Shown: positions 32,367 through 43,205, counted from the first letter of the stretch. The stretch: DNA of 64,000 nt from Nilaparvata lugens (GCF_014356525.2 NC_052507.1:4142509-4206508), one strand, 5' to 3'. The notes: generated from the letters alone by a model not told the origin. Made by a program: numbers and translations.

Positions 32367-32836
32367 GGACTGAAGTATAAATCAGAAATGGACGCGTTCT
32401 GGGTCTATGGTACTTTTCTAGAAGTTGCATAGTGTTAAATAATTGTATTTAATGGATGATTGAGATTAATATTTTGTTATTGATTTATATTGCTACATTT
32501 TTAAAAAGTGAGCAGGCAACGCTGCATAGCTGGAGAAAGATCTGAGAATAAGTTTTGTTATTTGCTAGAAAAAAACGCGGGTAAAAGAAAGGAGACGGGG
32601 CCGACGAAAACAATCGATGAACAGGTAGAAGTTCTAGTGGCCTTCAGTGGTCGCCTATTATTATTCAATTTCGACATTTTCGTGGTCTATTGTTAAGGAT
32701 TTCACTCCGAGGAATGAAGTGTGATTACATTTTCAGCAGTAAACCAGTGGTAGCCTTCAGTGATTGGATCAACACACACATTACTATCGTTTATAAGTAC
32801 AAATTTAGTCAAACTAAGAACGTATTATTATTTGTT
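32367..32836. other. Unassigned stretch with a 151-bp block shared with 38.8 kb
   Basis: 32689-32839 (TCTATTGTTAAGGATTTCAC to AACGTATTATTATTTGTT) is essentially identical to 38820-38971. The block before it (AAATCAGAAATGGACGCGTT) resembles 35760-35900. No coding function recognised. Confidence 0.6.
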
Positions 32837-33430
32837 GAGTTCCCCAGGATGTGATTTAAAGGTTCTTGTTGTAGTACATGACGTCATCGTACACTGTTGA
32901 GTTCCCCAGGATGTGATTTGAAGGTTCTTGTTGTAGTACATGACGTCATCATACACTGTTGAGTTCCCCAGGATGTGATTTAGAGGTTCTTGTTGTAGTA
33001 CATGACGTCATCGTACACTGTTGAGTTCCCCAGGATGTGATTTAAAGGTTCTTGTTGTAGTACATGATGTCATAGTACACTGTTGAGGTCCCCAGGATGT
33101 GATTTGAAGGTTCTTGTTGTAGTTCATGACGTCATCGTACACTGTTGAGTTCCCCAGGATGTGATTTGAAGTTTCTTGTTGTAGTACATTACGTCATCGT
33201 ACACTGTTGAGTTCCCCAGGATGTGATTTAAAGGTTCTTGTTGTAGTACATGACGTCATCGTACACTGTTGAGTTCCCCAGGATGTGATTTGAAGGTTCT
33301 TGTGGTAGTACATGACGTCATCGTACACAGTTGAGTTCCCCAGGATGTGATTCAAAGGTTCTTGTTGTAGTACATGACGTCATCATACACTGTTAGGTTC
33401 CCCAGGATGTGATTTAAAGGTACTTGTTGT
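32837..33430. repeat. 62-bp minisatellite with CRE-like palindrome, long array (about 9.5 units)
   Basis: Units repeat GTTGAGTTCCCCAGGATGTG and TTCTTGTTGTAGTACATGAC with period 62. Most units contain TGACGTCA, the consensus CREB/ATF half-site palindrome; a few are changed to TGATGTCA or TTACGTCA. Binding in vivo is not shown by the sequence. Confidence 0.92.
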
Positions 33431-33522
33431 AAAGTTTCGATTCTTGTCTTATCCTTATGCGTGCTTCCCCCTCCACAATAGGCAATACTGAAATCAAGTA
33501 CATCATGAATATCAAACCTTCA

Positions 33523-33622
33523 TATACTGTAGACTACCCTACAGTAATTATATTAACAATATTGGGTAACTATAAGTATATTGTGTAATATAGTTACTGT
33601 AGGGTACTCTACTGTAGTGAGG
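33523..33622. repeat. Inverted repeat beside a MITE-1 left end
   Basis: The arm TACTGTAGACTACCCTACAG (33525) pairs with the reverse complement of CTGTAGGGTACTCTACTGTA (33597), about 30-bp arms with a few mismatches. It overlaps the start of the next MITE. Confidence 0.7.
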
Positions 33623-33979
33623 TCCACGTTATAATGGTAGTGCTTGATTAGCAATGGAATGGCTATCCTTGTCTATCATTCAACAAAGCGGATAGCGATA
33701 TCCCTTTCTCGCTTCGATCTCTTGCCAGATAGTCTCTAAACAATGTAGAATGAATAATCAATTAACAACACATTCCATCTTAATTATGAAAACTCATTAC
33801 GAAATTATTCAAAAATGAAATTTCTTTTGAAGTATAATTGATTATTCTAAACGGGAATGAACAGTTAATATTACATCAATACACCTGTATCAGCTACCGT
33901 CTATGGAAGGCATTGACAAGATGAAGGATCGGCAACGTTGTCCTCCTATCTTCGTCCACTGCCATCGTGGACCTCACCA
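33615..33979. mobile_element. MITE-1, complete copy, opposite internal orientation
   Basis: Left end TAGTGAGGTCCACGTTATAA; right end CCATCGTGGACCTCACCA, with a 5-base deletion in the terminal repeat. The interior is inverted relative to the copy at 31978, so both termini are equivalent but the core is directional. Confidence 0.88.
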
Positions 33980-34410
33980 AAGACGGTGTGATTTGAAGCT
34001 TTCTAGTACATCTCTTTGTACATTCTGTATATCCTCTCCAACAGTGTAGGATTCTCGTAACTAGAGAGTTCGAAGGACGCTTCACCCTTGTGATGTGGAT
34101 TATTATTGATTCTTCTTCTTGAGAGTGAGAGAGTGTGTGTGTAGAGGAGAACAGGCATGGTAGGATAACGGACCAATGGCAGCAAGCCACGCCTCCCAGC
34201 TCCCCATACTATCTTCTGATTGGTGGATTGGAATGCCTATTGGTGTGGTTTTCAATTCTGCCGGTAGGTGGCTCTATTTACTTGGTTGTAGCTGTACTCT
34301 CGCGATTGCACGTGGAATAGGTCCACTTTCTCCCGTATAGTTGAACAAGTTCGAATAAAAATTATTCTGGAGAGATGGCTGAAATCATCTGTTGGCGCAT
34401 GAAGAATATG
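33980..34410. other. Unassigned stretch with an inverted tandem-repeat fragment
   Basis: 34000-34080 is the reverse complement of part of the 31530-31960 repeat (AGCTTTCTAGTACATCTC, CAACAGTGTAGGATTCTC). The remainder has no motif. Short open frames on both strands here are unconvincing. Confidence 0.45.
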
Positions 34411-34749
34411 AAGGGTAAGGGTAGCCGTCTAGTTGTCACCCCGACTACTTGACACCTGTTCATTTTTGCCATAGGCGACTACTTGTACCCTCGTAAAAAT
34501 ATACTATTGCCGTCAAGTTGTCCCCCGGCTACTTGACACCTACTGGACCGGAGGTATCAACTAGTCATGACCGTAAACGACAACTCGACACCTCGCACCC
34601 TTACGACAGGGTGTCCCCCTGACTAGTTATCACCTCCTCAGAAAGGATACAACTAGACGGGTATGGCTCACGTCTACTTGTCCCCTAAAAACCGGTTTTA
34701 AGAGGGGACAAGTAAGCGGGGTGGCACCTAGTCGCGTACCCAAGGGTTA
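34411..34749. mobile_element. Candidate small DNA element with inverted ends and near-8-bp target duplication
   Basis: The left end GGGTAGCCGTCTAGTTGTCA (34419) is similar to the reverse complement of the right end (ACCTAGTCGCGTACCC, ending 34741), about 29 of 38 positions. The flanks AAGGGTAA (34411-34418) and AAGGGTTA (34742-34749) differ by one base, like an 8-bp target duplication (hAT-type length). The interior is GC-richer than the surroundings and full of CTACTTG/ACACC and ACTTGTCCCC motifs in both orientations. A 10-bp-stem hairpin lies at 34677-34711. No coding frame. Found once in this window. Confidence 0.5.
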
Positions 34750-35271
34750 CTCCCTCAACACAAATGAGAACTCAGCTGAATGATAAAACACAAACTTTAT
34801 TCAATTCACTTTCAATGTTCCCTTTTTGTAACCTTGAAAAAAAACGGGTGAGAGATTAAATTTTGTTAGCCAACGAACTCGGTCTGTGTTGAAAGAATGG
34901 TTAGAAGAATATGTGTTGAGAGTTTGATTGAAGAAACCTATCGAAAGTAATGATTGTCTATGATGAAAAACTACAAATGGAAAGAACAAATGAACAAATA
35001 AAGAATGTACAAATGGACTGAGGCTCTTATCATCAGTAGACTATTAGTCTATGAGCTATTGCTTATGCTAAGCTCGTTCAATATTATTTTACGATGTTTC
35101 CTCTTATAGCAAACAATGATTAGGATTTACATAGTCTCTACAAAACGTATTTTGAACTGTAGGTACTGTAAAGCAATCACATTAAATTTTTATTGCACAT
35201 ACATATTTATGTATTTGACAGCGTTGAAGATACAGCGTATATGAAGATGCAGGTTAAGTTGACAGTGGATT
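34750..35271. other. Unassigned stretch
   Basis: A minus-strand open frame (34801-34989, 62 codons) ends at an AATAAA on minus (34795-34800), but shows no recognisable motif. No repeats matched. Confidence 0.35.
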
Positions 35272-35540
35272 GATTAATTGAGTACTTCATTCATGTAGAT
35301 TACAATATAAACTGACTCACACACTACTAATATACAATAGCTCACAATACAGCAAAATTATAAATGAATTCACATAATATAGACTGAGAAAATGATTATT
35401 GAACTGTATATGATATGAAAAAAGCAATATGGAATGACTGTAGATAATATTGTTCTGCATCTACATAAATTGGCGGAGCTTTGGACAAAAGCAATATCCG
35501 TTCTTCGGGAAGAATGTTAAAAATATTATCCTTCCCACCA
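35272..35540 (-). mobile_element. Family F LINE 3-prime end
   Basis: GATTGATTAATTGAGTACTT on plus followed by the family order (AATTGGCGGAGCTTTGGACA, CTTCCCACCAACTTTC). Confidence 0.7.
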
Positions 35541-36225
35541 ACTTTCTACCAAACTAGAGAGAGATAGAAGAACAGCATTGCCGGTTCCCTGCCTCACTAC
35601 TGCCTTCCATAGAGGATAGCTGATATTGGTATATCTGATGTAATATCAACTGTTTGTTCTTGCATGAAATAATCAATCATATTTTTTCTTCAATAAATTT
35701 GTAAAATTGCAGTGTGTAATTCGAAAATGTGGAAGCGACATATAACCTATCTACATTTAGACTGTTGTATAAATCAGAAATGGAACCGTTTGGGGCCTAA
35801 GCCTGTGGTAATTTTCTGGATGTTGTATTGTGTTAAATGGTTGAATAAATAAATAATTGAATTTGAGATGTTTTTTGATATTAATTATATTTTGTGCATT
35901 GTTAAAAACCGATCTGACAACGTTGCGGAGGTAGAGGAGGATACCGCTATCTATTTTGTCGAATGATAACCAAGGATATCAACACCAATGTTAATCAAAT
36001 ACTGTCATTATGACGAGCACCTAACTTAGGATTTGATCTATAATAATGTTTCATCTTGTTATGATCAAATATTCGAAGTATAATCACAGAGCACAAAAAC
36101 GATCTGGCAACGTTGCAGAGCTGGAAAAGGATAGTGCTATCTTCTTTGTCAAATGATAGACAAGAATAGCAAGACCAATTTTTACCAAATACTGTCATTA
36201 TAACGAGCACCTCACTGCAGGGTTG
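35541..36225. mobile_element. MITE-1 variant pair (ends GAGCACCT)
   Basis: Family interior words occur (GAACAGCATTGCCGG, ATAGCTGATATTGG, AATGATAACCAAGGATATCA). Two right ends read TCATTATGACGAGCACCTAA (about 36003) and TCATTATAACGAGCACCTCA (about 36188). The GTGGACCTC core is altered to GAGCACCT. A third such end is at 39605. This looks like a diverged subfamily. Confidence 0.6.
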
Positions 36226-36292
36226 AGTCTATGATGAGATCATATAGTTTAAATCAAATATTCGAAATATTCCAATAACAGAGCATAATTGA

Positions 36293-38130
36293 CCAAACGA
36301 AGTGAAGTCTAAGATTCAAGTCGACGGTTTGGAATTTCTCTCAATGTTCAAATGTTTGAATGGTTTATATGTTGCGCATTTACGGCGAAACGCGGTAATA
36401 GATTTTCATGAAATTTGACAGGTATGTTTCTTTTTAATTGCGCGTCGACGTATGTACAAGGTTTTTGGAAATTTTGTATTTCAAGGATAATATAAAAGGA
36501 AGAAGGAGCCTCCTTCATACGCCAATATTACCGTAAAAATTAGACTATAGATTTATTCATCATAAATCAGCTGTCTAGTGTACTAGACTATAGTATTAGA
36601 ATATAGAATTACTCATCATAGATCAGCTGTCTAGTGTACTATAATACTACCCGTTCAAAAACATCGAACATCTTGAAAATGTATCTTTCCATCAACGTTG
36701 ATAGACAGTTGAGTATAATACTACCCGTTCAAAAACATCGAACATCTACATCCCTGATTAAGCTGATTTACGACTCACACTGGCGCACAAGGAATCTTCC
36801 TTTTACCGGTGTTTTTGCCTCACCTACTGTACTTATGCATGTGATCATAAATTGAATCTTCATTTTAGAACTATTGTTTGTAATGTAAAGGATATCATTT
36901 CGTTATTATATCTAATTAAATAAATGTATGTATCTTGGTTTAAGTGCAGTAGCATATACTTATATTTATTTTTTGTATTTTATTTTTGGCAAATAAAATT
37001 CATTCATTCAATTGTATCTTTCCATCAACGTTGTAGACAGTTGCAGCCAGACCTGATAACAGCGCTCACACTCACATTCCGGGACGACACGTCACGGTAC
37101 GATAGGACAGAAAGCTCTATATTTATTTAAGATTTTTTCTAGACATTTTAAATTAATAAATTATTTATCAATTTTTGAAAAACATAACAACAGGTCAATG
37201 TAACTTACTGAGCGCGAGGTCAACTGTTCACAGAACTACTAGTATAAAAGGAAAAAGGAGCGTCCTTCATACGCCAATATTAGAGTAAAAATCTGGTGTG
37301 GCGCACTCACAAAATTTTCTTTGCCGTTATGAAATTTGATCACCTGACGCTAGTGTTCCCGCACATCTCAAGTCAACTACTATTTAAAGATCTGAGCCAG
37401 CTGGTGACAGGACAATAACGCTGGAAACACACGAGGTCTGCTATCTCTTCATAGTGAATGATTTAATAGAATCAACAGCTGTTGTCAACAGTTTGCAATT
37501 GAAATAATCACATTTTCTCAAATTTCGAGCTCATTTTCAATTTTAGGTAAAACTGTTACTGTACATTAATTGAAGAGATGTTCATGCTCAATCTTTCGCA
37601 CTTTAAATTATTTGTTTAAATTGTATCTGAAGCCTGATAATTAGAAATCTAGAATCAAACTTTGCATAGATGGGGCGGAGCTCCTCAAATTTCTACAGAT
37701 ATAGGACTTATGGCAGTTGATAGAGCTTATCAATGACTAATTCATGTATGGATTTGATCAAAATCGTTGGAGCCGTTTCCGAGAAAATAGCGAAAAACCC
37801 TGTTTTTGACAACATTTTCGCCATTTTTGCCGCCATCTTAAATCGCATTTGATCGAAAATGTTCGTGTCGGATCCTTATAGTGTAAGCACCTTAAGTTCC
37901 AAATTTTAAGTCATTACGTTAATTGGGAGATGAGATATCGTGTACACAGACGCACATACACTCATACACACACACACACACACACACATACACATACAGA
38001 CCAATACCCAAAAACCAGTTTTTTGGACTCAGGGGACCTTGAAACGTATAGAAATTTAGAAATTGGGGTACCTTAATTTTTTTCGGAAAGCAATACTTTC
38101 CTTACCTATGGTAATAGGGCAAGGAAAGTA
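36293..38130 (+). repeat. Family A composite repeat, copy 2
   Basis: It starts GACCAAACGAAGTGAAGTCT, then follows copy 1. It contains GTGTGGCGCACTCAC at 37297, a CA microsatellite (37967-37997) and CTTTCCTTACCTATGGTAAT at 38097. A LINE tail interrupts it at about 36713-37012. Confidence 0.7.
36713..37012 (+). mobile_element. LINE-like 3-prime end with direct flanking repeat
   Basis: It ends GGCAAATAAAATTCATTCAT with TTCA repeats. The flanking sequence GTATCTTTCCATCAACGTTG plus TAGACAGTTG occurs on both sides (36680-36711 and 37014-37044), consistent with a long LINE target duplication. Confidence 0.55.
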
Positions 38131-38825
38131 AAAATTAGACTATAGAATTATTCATCATAAATCAGCTGATTAGACAGATGTGTGGAGAAGCCAGTCTATT
38201 GCTGTATTTCCATAAGGTCTATAGTTTCAATCAGGTACTTGTGGGTGAGAATACTGCGTGAGGTCCACTGTTCACAGAACTACTAGTATAAAAGGAAAAA
38301 GGAGTCTCCTTCATACGCCAATATTAGAGTAAAAATCAGACTATAGAATTATTCCTCATAAATCAGCTGACAAGTGATTAGACAGATGTATGGAGAAGCC
38401 AGTCTATTGCTGTATTTCCATAAGGTCTATAGTTTCAATCAGGTACTTGTGGGTGAGAATACTGCGTGAGGTCTACTGTTCACAGAACCACTAGTATAAA
38501 AGGAAAAAGGAGCCTCCTCCATACGCCAATATTAGAGTAAAAATCAGACTATAGAATTATTAATCATAAATCAGCTGACAAGTGATTACACAGATGTGTG
38601 GAGAAGCCAGTCTATTGCTGTATTCTCATAAGGTCTATAGTTTCAATCAGGTACTTGTGGGTGAGAATACTGCGTGAGGTCTACTGTTCACAAAACCACT
38701 AGTATAAAAAGAAAAAGGAGCGCCCTTCATACGCCAATATTGGAGTAAAAATTAGACTATAAAATTATTCATCATAAATCAGCTGACAAGTGATTAGACA
38801 GATGTGTGGAGAAGCCAGTCTATTG
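38130..38825. repeat. Tandem repeat, about 205-bp unit, 3.4 copies
   Basis: AAAATCAGACTATAGAATTA-type starts recur at about 38131, 38332, 38539 and 38747, each unit running through GTGTGGAGAAGCCAGTCTAT and CTACTGTTCACAGAACTACT to CCTTCATACGCCAATATT. The unit is the tail plus head of family A, so the array is a head-to-tail repeat of A junctions. Confidence 0.85.
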
Positions 38826-38971
38826 TTAAGGATTTCACTCCGAGGAATGAAGTGTGATTACATTTTCAGCAGTAAACCAGTGGTAGCCTTCAGTGATTGG
38901 ATCAACACACACATTACTATCGTTTATAAGTACAAATTTAGTCAAACTAAGAACGTATTATTATTTGTTTC
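38820..38971. repeat. 151-bp block shared with 32.7 kb
   Basis: Essentially identical to 32689-32839, direct orientation. The two copies differ in what flanks them on both sides. Confidence 0.85.
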
Positions 38972-39530
38972 TATAGATTACGTCCTGATACGTCCTTTTA
39001 TACTTATCCTTACCTCCTATTATATTCAGTGTACATGATGAGACTAAATAGATGAGCACGAACACACGCCATACGATTTCCATAAGCTGATGCTATAATA
39101 TTATACATATATTCGATTATATGATTATTATATTCATACAAATAAATATAATACGCATATCATCAGCTGATGAATAGCGCACGAGGTGTGTAACCACGAA
39201 TTGTATGTAACTCAAGTCAGTCTGTATACAGCTTGTGAGCAAATTGAGTTTCATCGAATGAACCATGTGGAATAATTCAATAACAAGTACTTGTACAACA
39301 TCACTGATCTAGATTCAATAATAAATTTTAGAAAATACAGGTAAGGTGGAAAGTAATAGATGAGTCCCTACCAGCTAAAACTTCCTTCAAGAAAGCACTC
39401 AAGGGGCCACTCCGGCCACTAATGAGGGTAATGGAGCGGATTCAGAGGAAAATAGAGTGTGATAGTCGAAAGTTGGAGGATGAACCTTTTTGGAACAATA
39501 GCCCAGTGTACAGGTAGTGCGGCCCCATCT
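38972..39530. other. Unassigned AT-rich stretch
   Basis: No repeats or coding motifs recognised. Confidence 0.4.
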
Positions 39531-39640
39531 CGTTTCTTTAACCCAAAAGCGCTATTTGCTTAGTCAAATGATAAACAAGAATAGCAACACCAATTTTTAC
39601 CAGATACTGCCATTATAACAAGCACCTCACTGAAGGACTA
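39531..39640. mobile_element. MITE-1 variant right end
   Basis: AAATGATAAACAAGAATAGC and CATTATAACAAGCACCTCAC match the subfamily at 36188. Confidence 0.6.
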
Positions 39641-39889
39641 AATCTATGATATGGTTCATCTAGTTTGAATCAAATATTCGAAATCTTCCATCACAGAGCA
39701 TAATATTTGGACACACACATACCTTTTATCCGATCGATAATGACGTATTCTTCGTTAGGTTCGTACATTTCGCATGCAACTGACACCACAGACTAACAGG
39801 CCAAATCCTATAGGTACCACTCACTAAAATACTAATTGCGAAGCCTTTCATGGTTGAAAATCTCTCTTCCCATAACAAAAATTATCTCA

Positions 39890-40235
39890 AACTTTCAGCA
39901 TTGTTCAAATGGCAAACATTGGTGTTGATCTCAAAGAATACTGTCACTTCATAGACTCATCTGGAGATGTCAGCAATGTTTATAAACAGTATCAATGTTT
40001 TCCATTCAACTGAAGCTGACAGTTTAAGGAGAATCTTGGTGCAATTTCACGCATCACTAGACGTCAAACAATATAATATTGGTGTTGTCTTCTTCCTCCT
40101 GAAGTGGGATTCAGTTGAAAGTGTCAGAGTTCTTTATGAATATCATCATTGCTTTTCTTTGAACCTGTGTTGACAGTCAAAGATAAATTTCTCTATAATA
40201 ACAATAATAATAATAATAATAATATTAAAATTTAC
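39890..40235. repeat. Family I units and an (AAT)n microsatellite
   Basis: Units at 39890-39960, 39965-40040 and 40100-40180 carry AATGTTTTCCATTCAACTGA, GCTGACAGTTTAAGG and TGTTGACAGT. AATAATAAT follows at 40200-40230. Confidence 0.7.
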
Positions 40236-40494
40236 GTTAAATTTATATGGTTAAAAGTACGTTCATGGTTAAATTTACGTTAAAAACTACTAGCAAAGAG
40301 TAACGGAAATTATACTTACTTATCTATACATTTTTAAACTCTACTTACTCATAAACTGTAAACTATTTACTTTTAAACTATACAATCACTTATAAACTAT
40401 ACATACTTATGATTAACTTCATCTCTGCTACTAGCAAAGCCTCAGGCCCCGTTCGCACATTGATCCTTGTTCGTACGGTATTTTGCAGTCCTTA

Positions 40495-41092
40495 TCCTAT
40501 ACTATTGAACGAGCAATTTCTGTTTATATATATGTTTGTATTATACCGGATCTCGAAAACGGCTTTAACGATTCTCACGAAAATCAGAACATAGTAGGTT
40601 TATGATATGAAAATTCGATTGCACTAGGTCTCATCCCTGGGAAAACTCGCTGAAGAACATTAAACAGATAATTGAAATTCATCCTTGGAGAAGGATGTAA
40701 ATAATAATAATTATTTCGTATTCTGTTGATGATGGAAGTGAGTGAGTCAAAATTATGACTCAGCTGTTGAACTTTTTTAATCATTCAATCAGGTGCCGGT
40801 TCCAAAAAAGCCGGGTTATTTTCAATCCTGATTAATTCCAGTAGAACCATCTTCTCGAAATGGTGTTCTCTGATTTGGTTCACGTGAAATTATTCAGGAT
40901 TAAAATTTAACCGGCTTTTGTGCAACCGGGCCTTTGTGAGGAGAATTTTTGCATTTATCTGGGAATTAATCTCAATTCACTGTGATTAGATAGAAAATTT
41001 CTGTATGAACTATGCATATTATTATAATTTCTTTTTTCGAAATAAATTGTTCATGCTTTTGTACTATAGAGTGAAGCTCGGTCCCCGATATT
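40495..41092 (+). repeat. Family G copy, both ends recognisable
   Basis: It begins TCCTATACTATTGAACGAGC and ends AGCTCGGTCCCCGATATT, the same ends as 53369-54093. The internal GGATCTCGAAAACGGCT block is at 40550. A small MITE is nested at 40793-40938. Confidence 0.6.
40793..40938. mobile_element. Palindromic MITE with GCCGGTT ends
   Basis: The left end GGTGCCGGTTCCAAAAAAGC pairs with the reverse complement of GCTTTTGTGCAACCGGGCCT. Inverted similarity covers about 60 bp per side with TTCTCTGATTTGGTTCACGT in the centre. Elements with this end are, from memory, common in hemipteran genomes. A second copy is at 56070. Confidence 0.75.
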
Positions 41093-41093
41093 A

Positions 41094-41152
41094 AATTCTA
41101 TTAGATTGAACAAATGATATTTTTGTCAAGTTCTGTTTAATCTAATAGAATT
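41094..41152. repeat. Short palindrome next to a family G end (copy 2)
   Basis: AATTCTATTAGATTGAACA and its reverse complement with one mismatch, 21-bp loop, starting one base after the family G terminus. Confidence 0.8.
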
Positions 41153-41224
41153 CATAAAGACGGCAAAATATCGTACGAACAAAAACCGATGTATGTTGCT
41201 AAGGGAACATTTAATCTATGCTAC

Positions 41225-41537
41225 TATAGTTAGGTTCACGTTATAATGGTAGTATTTGATTAACATTGCTGTTGCTATCCTTGTCTATCATTCGACAAAG
41301 TTGATGGCATCATCCTTTTCTAGCTCTGCAACGTTACCAGATCAGTTTTAACAATGTGGAATTATAATAAACAAAATATTCAATCTTTATAATGGAAAAA
41401 AAATTTTGAATAATTGAAAAATATTTTTCTTGGTAATTGATGTTAAGATGATTATTCCAGACAATAACAGTTGATATTACATCGGATATACCAGCACTAG
41501 CTACCATCTATAGAAGGCAGTGACAAGGAAGTGAACT
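41225..41537. mobile_element. MITE-1 copy, right end lost
   Basis: The left end TATAGTTAGGTTCACGTTAT is intact and the interior runs to TATAGAAGGCAGTGACAAGG; the GTGGACCTC terminus is absent. Confidence 0.75.
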
Positions 41538-41597
41538 GTTGTATCTAGTTTATTAGTAAAATTCTGGATAAGTAATGTTTGAACAAATCTAAAACAT

Positions 41598-41888
41598 TCA
41601 CATGTTTAAAAAACATAAAACATTTTGAATAAATGTTTTCCAATTCATTTTCATTGATTCTACTGATGTGACCAAATCCATTCCAGGATTAGAAATAATT
41701 TTCGTCGTCGTCTTCCTACAAGGTTTAGGCAATTTGCCTGTTCCGACTTCAAACTCACCATCACATCCATCTTTTACAGGGTGAAATGATACCTTCCATT
41801 TTTTAAGGATTATAGAAATAATTCTATAACTTACAATCCTCAATTCAGTTGATAAATCTACAGAGAATAAATTCTCTTGTCCTACCAA
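41598..41888 (-). CDS. Unrecognised open frame, 96 codons, no ATG at its start
   Basis: The frame begins with TTG; upstream codons stay open for a few residues after a TTTTAG on minus that could serve as a splice acceptor. It contains KDGCDGEFEVGTGKLPKPC and ends at TGA. I recognise no family, and composition is not clearly coding. It could be an exon or a chance frame in a repeat-poor patch. Confidence 0.2.
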   Translation of the reverse strand: MVGQENLFSVDLSTELRIVSYRIISIILKKWKVSFHPVKDGCDGEFEVGTGKLPKPCRKTTTKIISNPGMDLVTSVESMKMNWKTFIQNVLCFLNM

Positions 41889-41889
41889 T

Positions 41890-42230
41890 TCTATCTAAAA
41901 TTTTTGCAGAGTTTTACATCTGTATTTCGTATGATGCTCACATTATCTCCCCACATCTATTGTTCCACTCAAGAATCAAGTAATCTGCATCAACAAACTC
42001 ATTCAAACCAATCACCGATCATTAGGCAATAATTCAACAATCAATCATCATCAGCCTATTCAATCCTGACATCAATGGATGATAATGGACAGACAATCAT
42101 AAATCACACATGTCTGCACCTTAATGGATGTCTCCAGCCTTATATTACACCCACAATATCTATATCCAAATGGAGTATGAAGTACGTACCTATATATAAA
42201 CACTCATACGTTCACATTACCCTCTGAATA
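41890..42230. other. Unassigned stretch
   Basis: Rich in CAATCATCA-like words but no clear repeat unit or coding frame. Confidence 0.35.
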
Positions 42231-42233
42231 CCC

Positions 42234-42800
42234 AATATCAGACACCGAGCTTCGCTCGTAATTTATTTATTGATAAACAGAACATAATTCGTTTAAATTA
42301 TTGGGGAAGTACTAACAGGCACAGCCCAAAACGGTGTCTTCCCCGAATTTTGATTTATACACTTTAAATGTTCCAAAAAGTAGGTTAGATATGATCCATA
42401 CACTTGAATTCAGGTCCAATTTTTAGTCAAAACATAGAAAAAACAGGAATGTTTCAATTTAGATTGTCTACAAACCAAATTGAATAACAAAATAAAACTC
42501 ACTAATCACTTAAAACTGTAAAATAATTATTAACTTTGAAAATTCTGATATAGTCTACTCATATTTTGAATGATATACCATGTCATCTCAACCACGGTAA
42601 ATAGAAGAAAAATACCGTGATCTCAACCAATCAGACATGTTGATCAAGTTGATTAAAATTTCTAGATAATCGTGAGATCAGCTAGATGATCCCACACACA
42701 CATGCACTAGTTCACTCTCCCATTACAGTATCGAAAGACGACAAAATTTCCAGCTGTTTTTCCAAGGACGTATACATCCTTTTGATGTTCTTCAGCGAGT
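42234..42800 (-). repeat. Family G copy
   Basis: On minus it ends GAGCGAAGCTCGGTGTCTGA then TATTG. On plus it continues TTTATTTATTGATAAACAGA, GGCACAGCCCAAAACGGTGT and CCAGCTGTTTTTCCAAGGAC, parallel to 16291-16920. Confidence 0.65.
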
Positions 42801-42880
42801 TATCAATTTACTTTTAAAATGAAAAAAACTTCGTTTTCAAACCTTTTTCAAATGAGAAGGTGCTAACGTGATACATGATT

Positions 42881-42884
<4 letters not shown>

Positions 42885-42917
<33 letters not shown>

Positions 42918-43152
42918 CACATAACAGAAGACACTTTAAAGTTTGTAATATAAATTAAAACTTAAAACTTGAAATCTTACATTAGAAACGGGGGAAATTT
43001 TCGGAGACTGTGTCTCCATTCTCAACCGACTGTTGATCGGAGACAGAAAGGAGATAGAAAGGAGACACAATCTCCGAAAATTTCCCCCATTTCTAATGTA
43101 AGTTTTTAAGTGTTTTCAATCTATTTATATCGTGTCTCCAGTTTTAATATAA

Positions 43153-43196
<44 letters not shown>

Positions 43197-43205
43197 TATA
43201 TATAT
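42885..43205. repeat. Fold-back element flanked by (TA)n
   Basis: Arms 42976-43017 and 43061-43102 are inverted copies over 42 bp with two mismatches (CTTACATTAGAAACGGGGGA ... / ... TTTCTAATGTAAG), with a 43-base loop. TA-repeat tracts lie on both sides (42889-42917 and 43150-43207). No coding frame. Confidence 0.85.

Larger units (their letters stand above)
40452..41196. mobile_element. Composite element with outer inverted ends around family G
   Basis: TTGTTCGTACGGTATTTTGC (40469) is matched by the reverse complement of GCAAAATATCGTACGAACAA (41164-41183), with similarity extending on both sides to about 35 bp. Inside are a family G copy, a GCCGGTT-type MITE and a short palindrome. Confidence 0.55.

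Noticed and set aside
31295..33430. CRISPR array (regular repeats about every 62 bp)
   Set aside because: There are no distinct spacers: the whole 62-bp unit is repeated. The DNA is eukaryotic and no cas genes are present.
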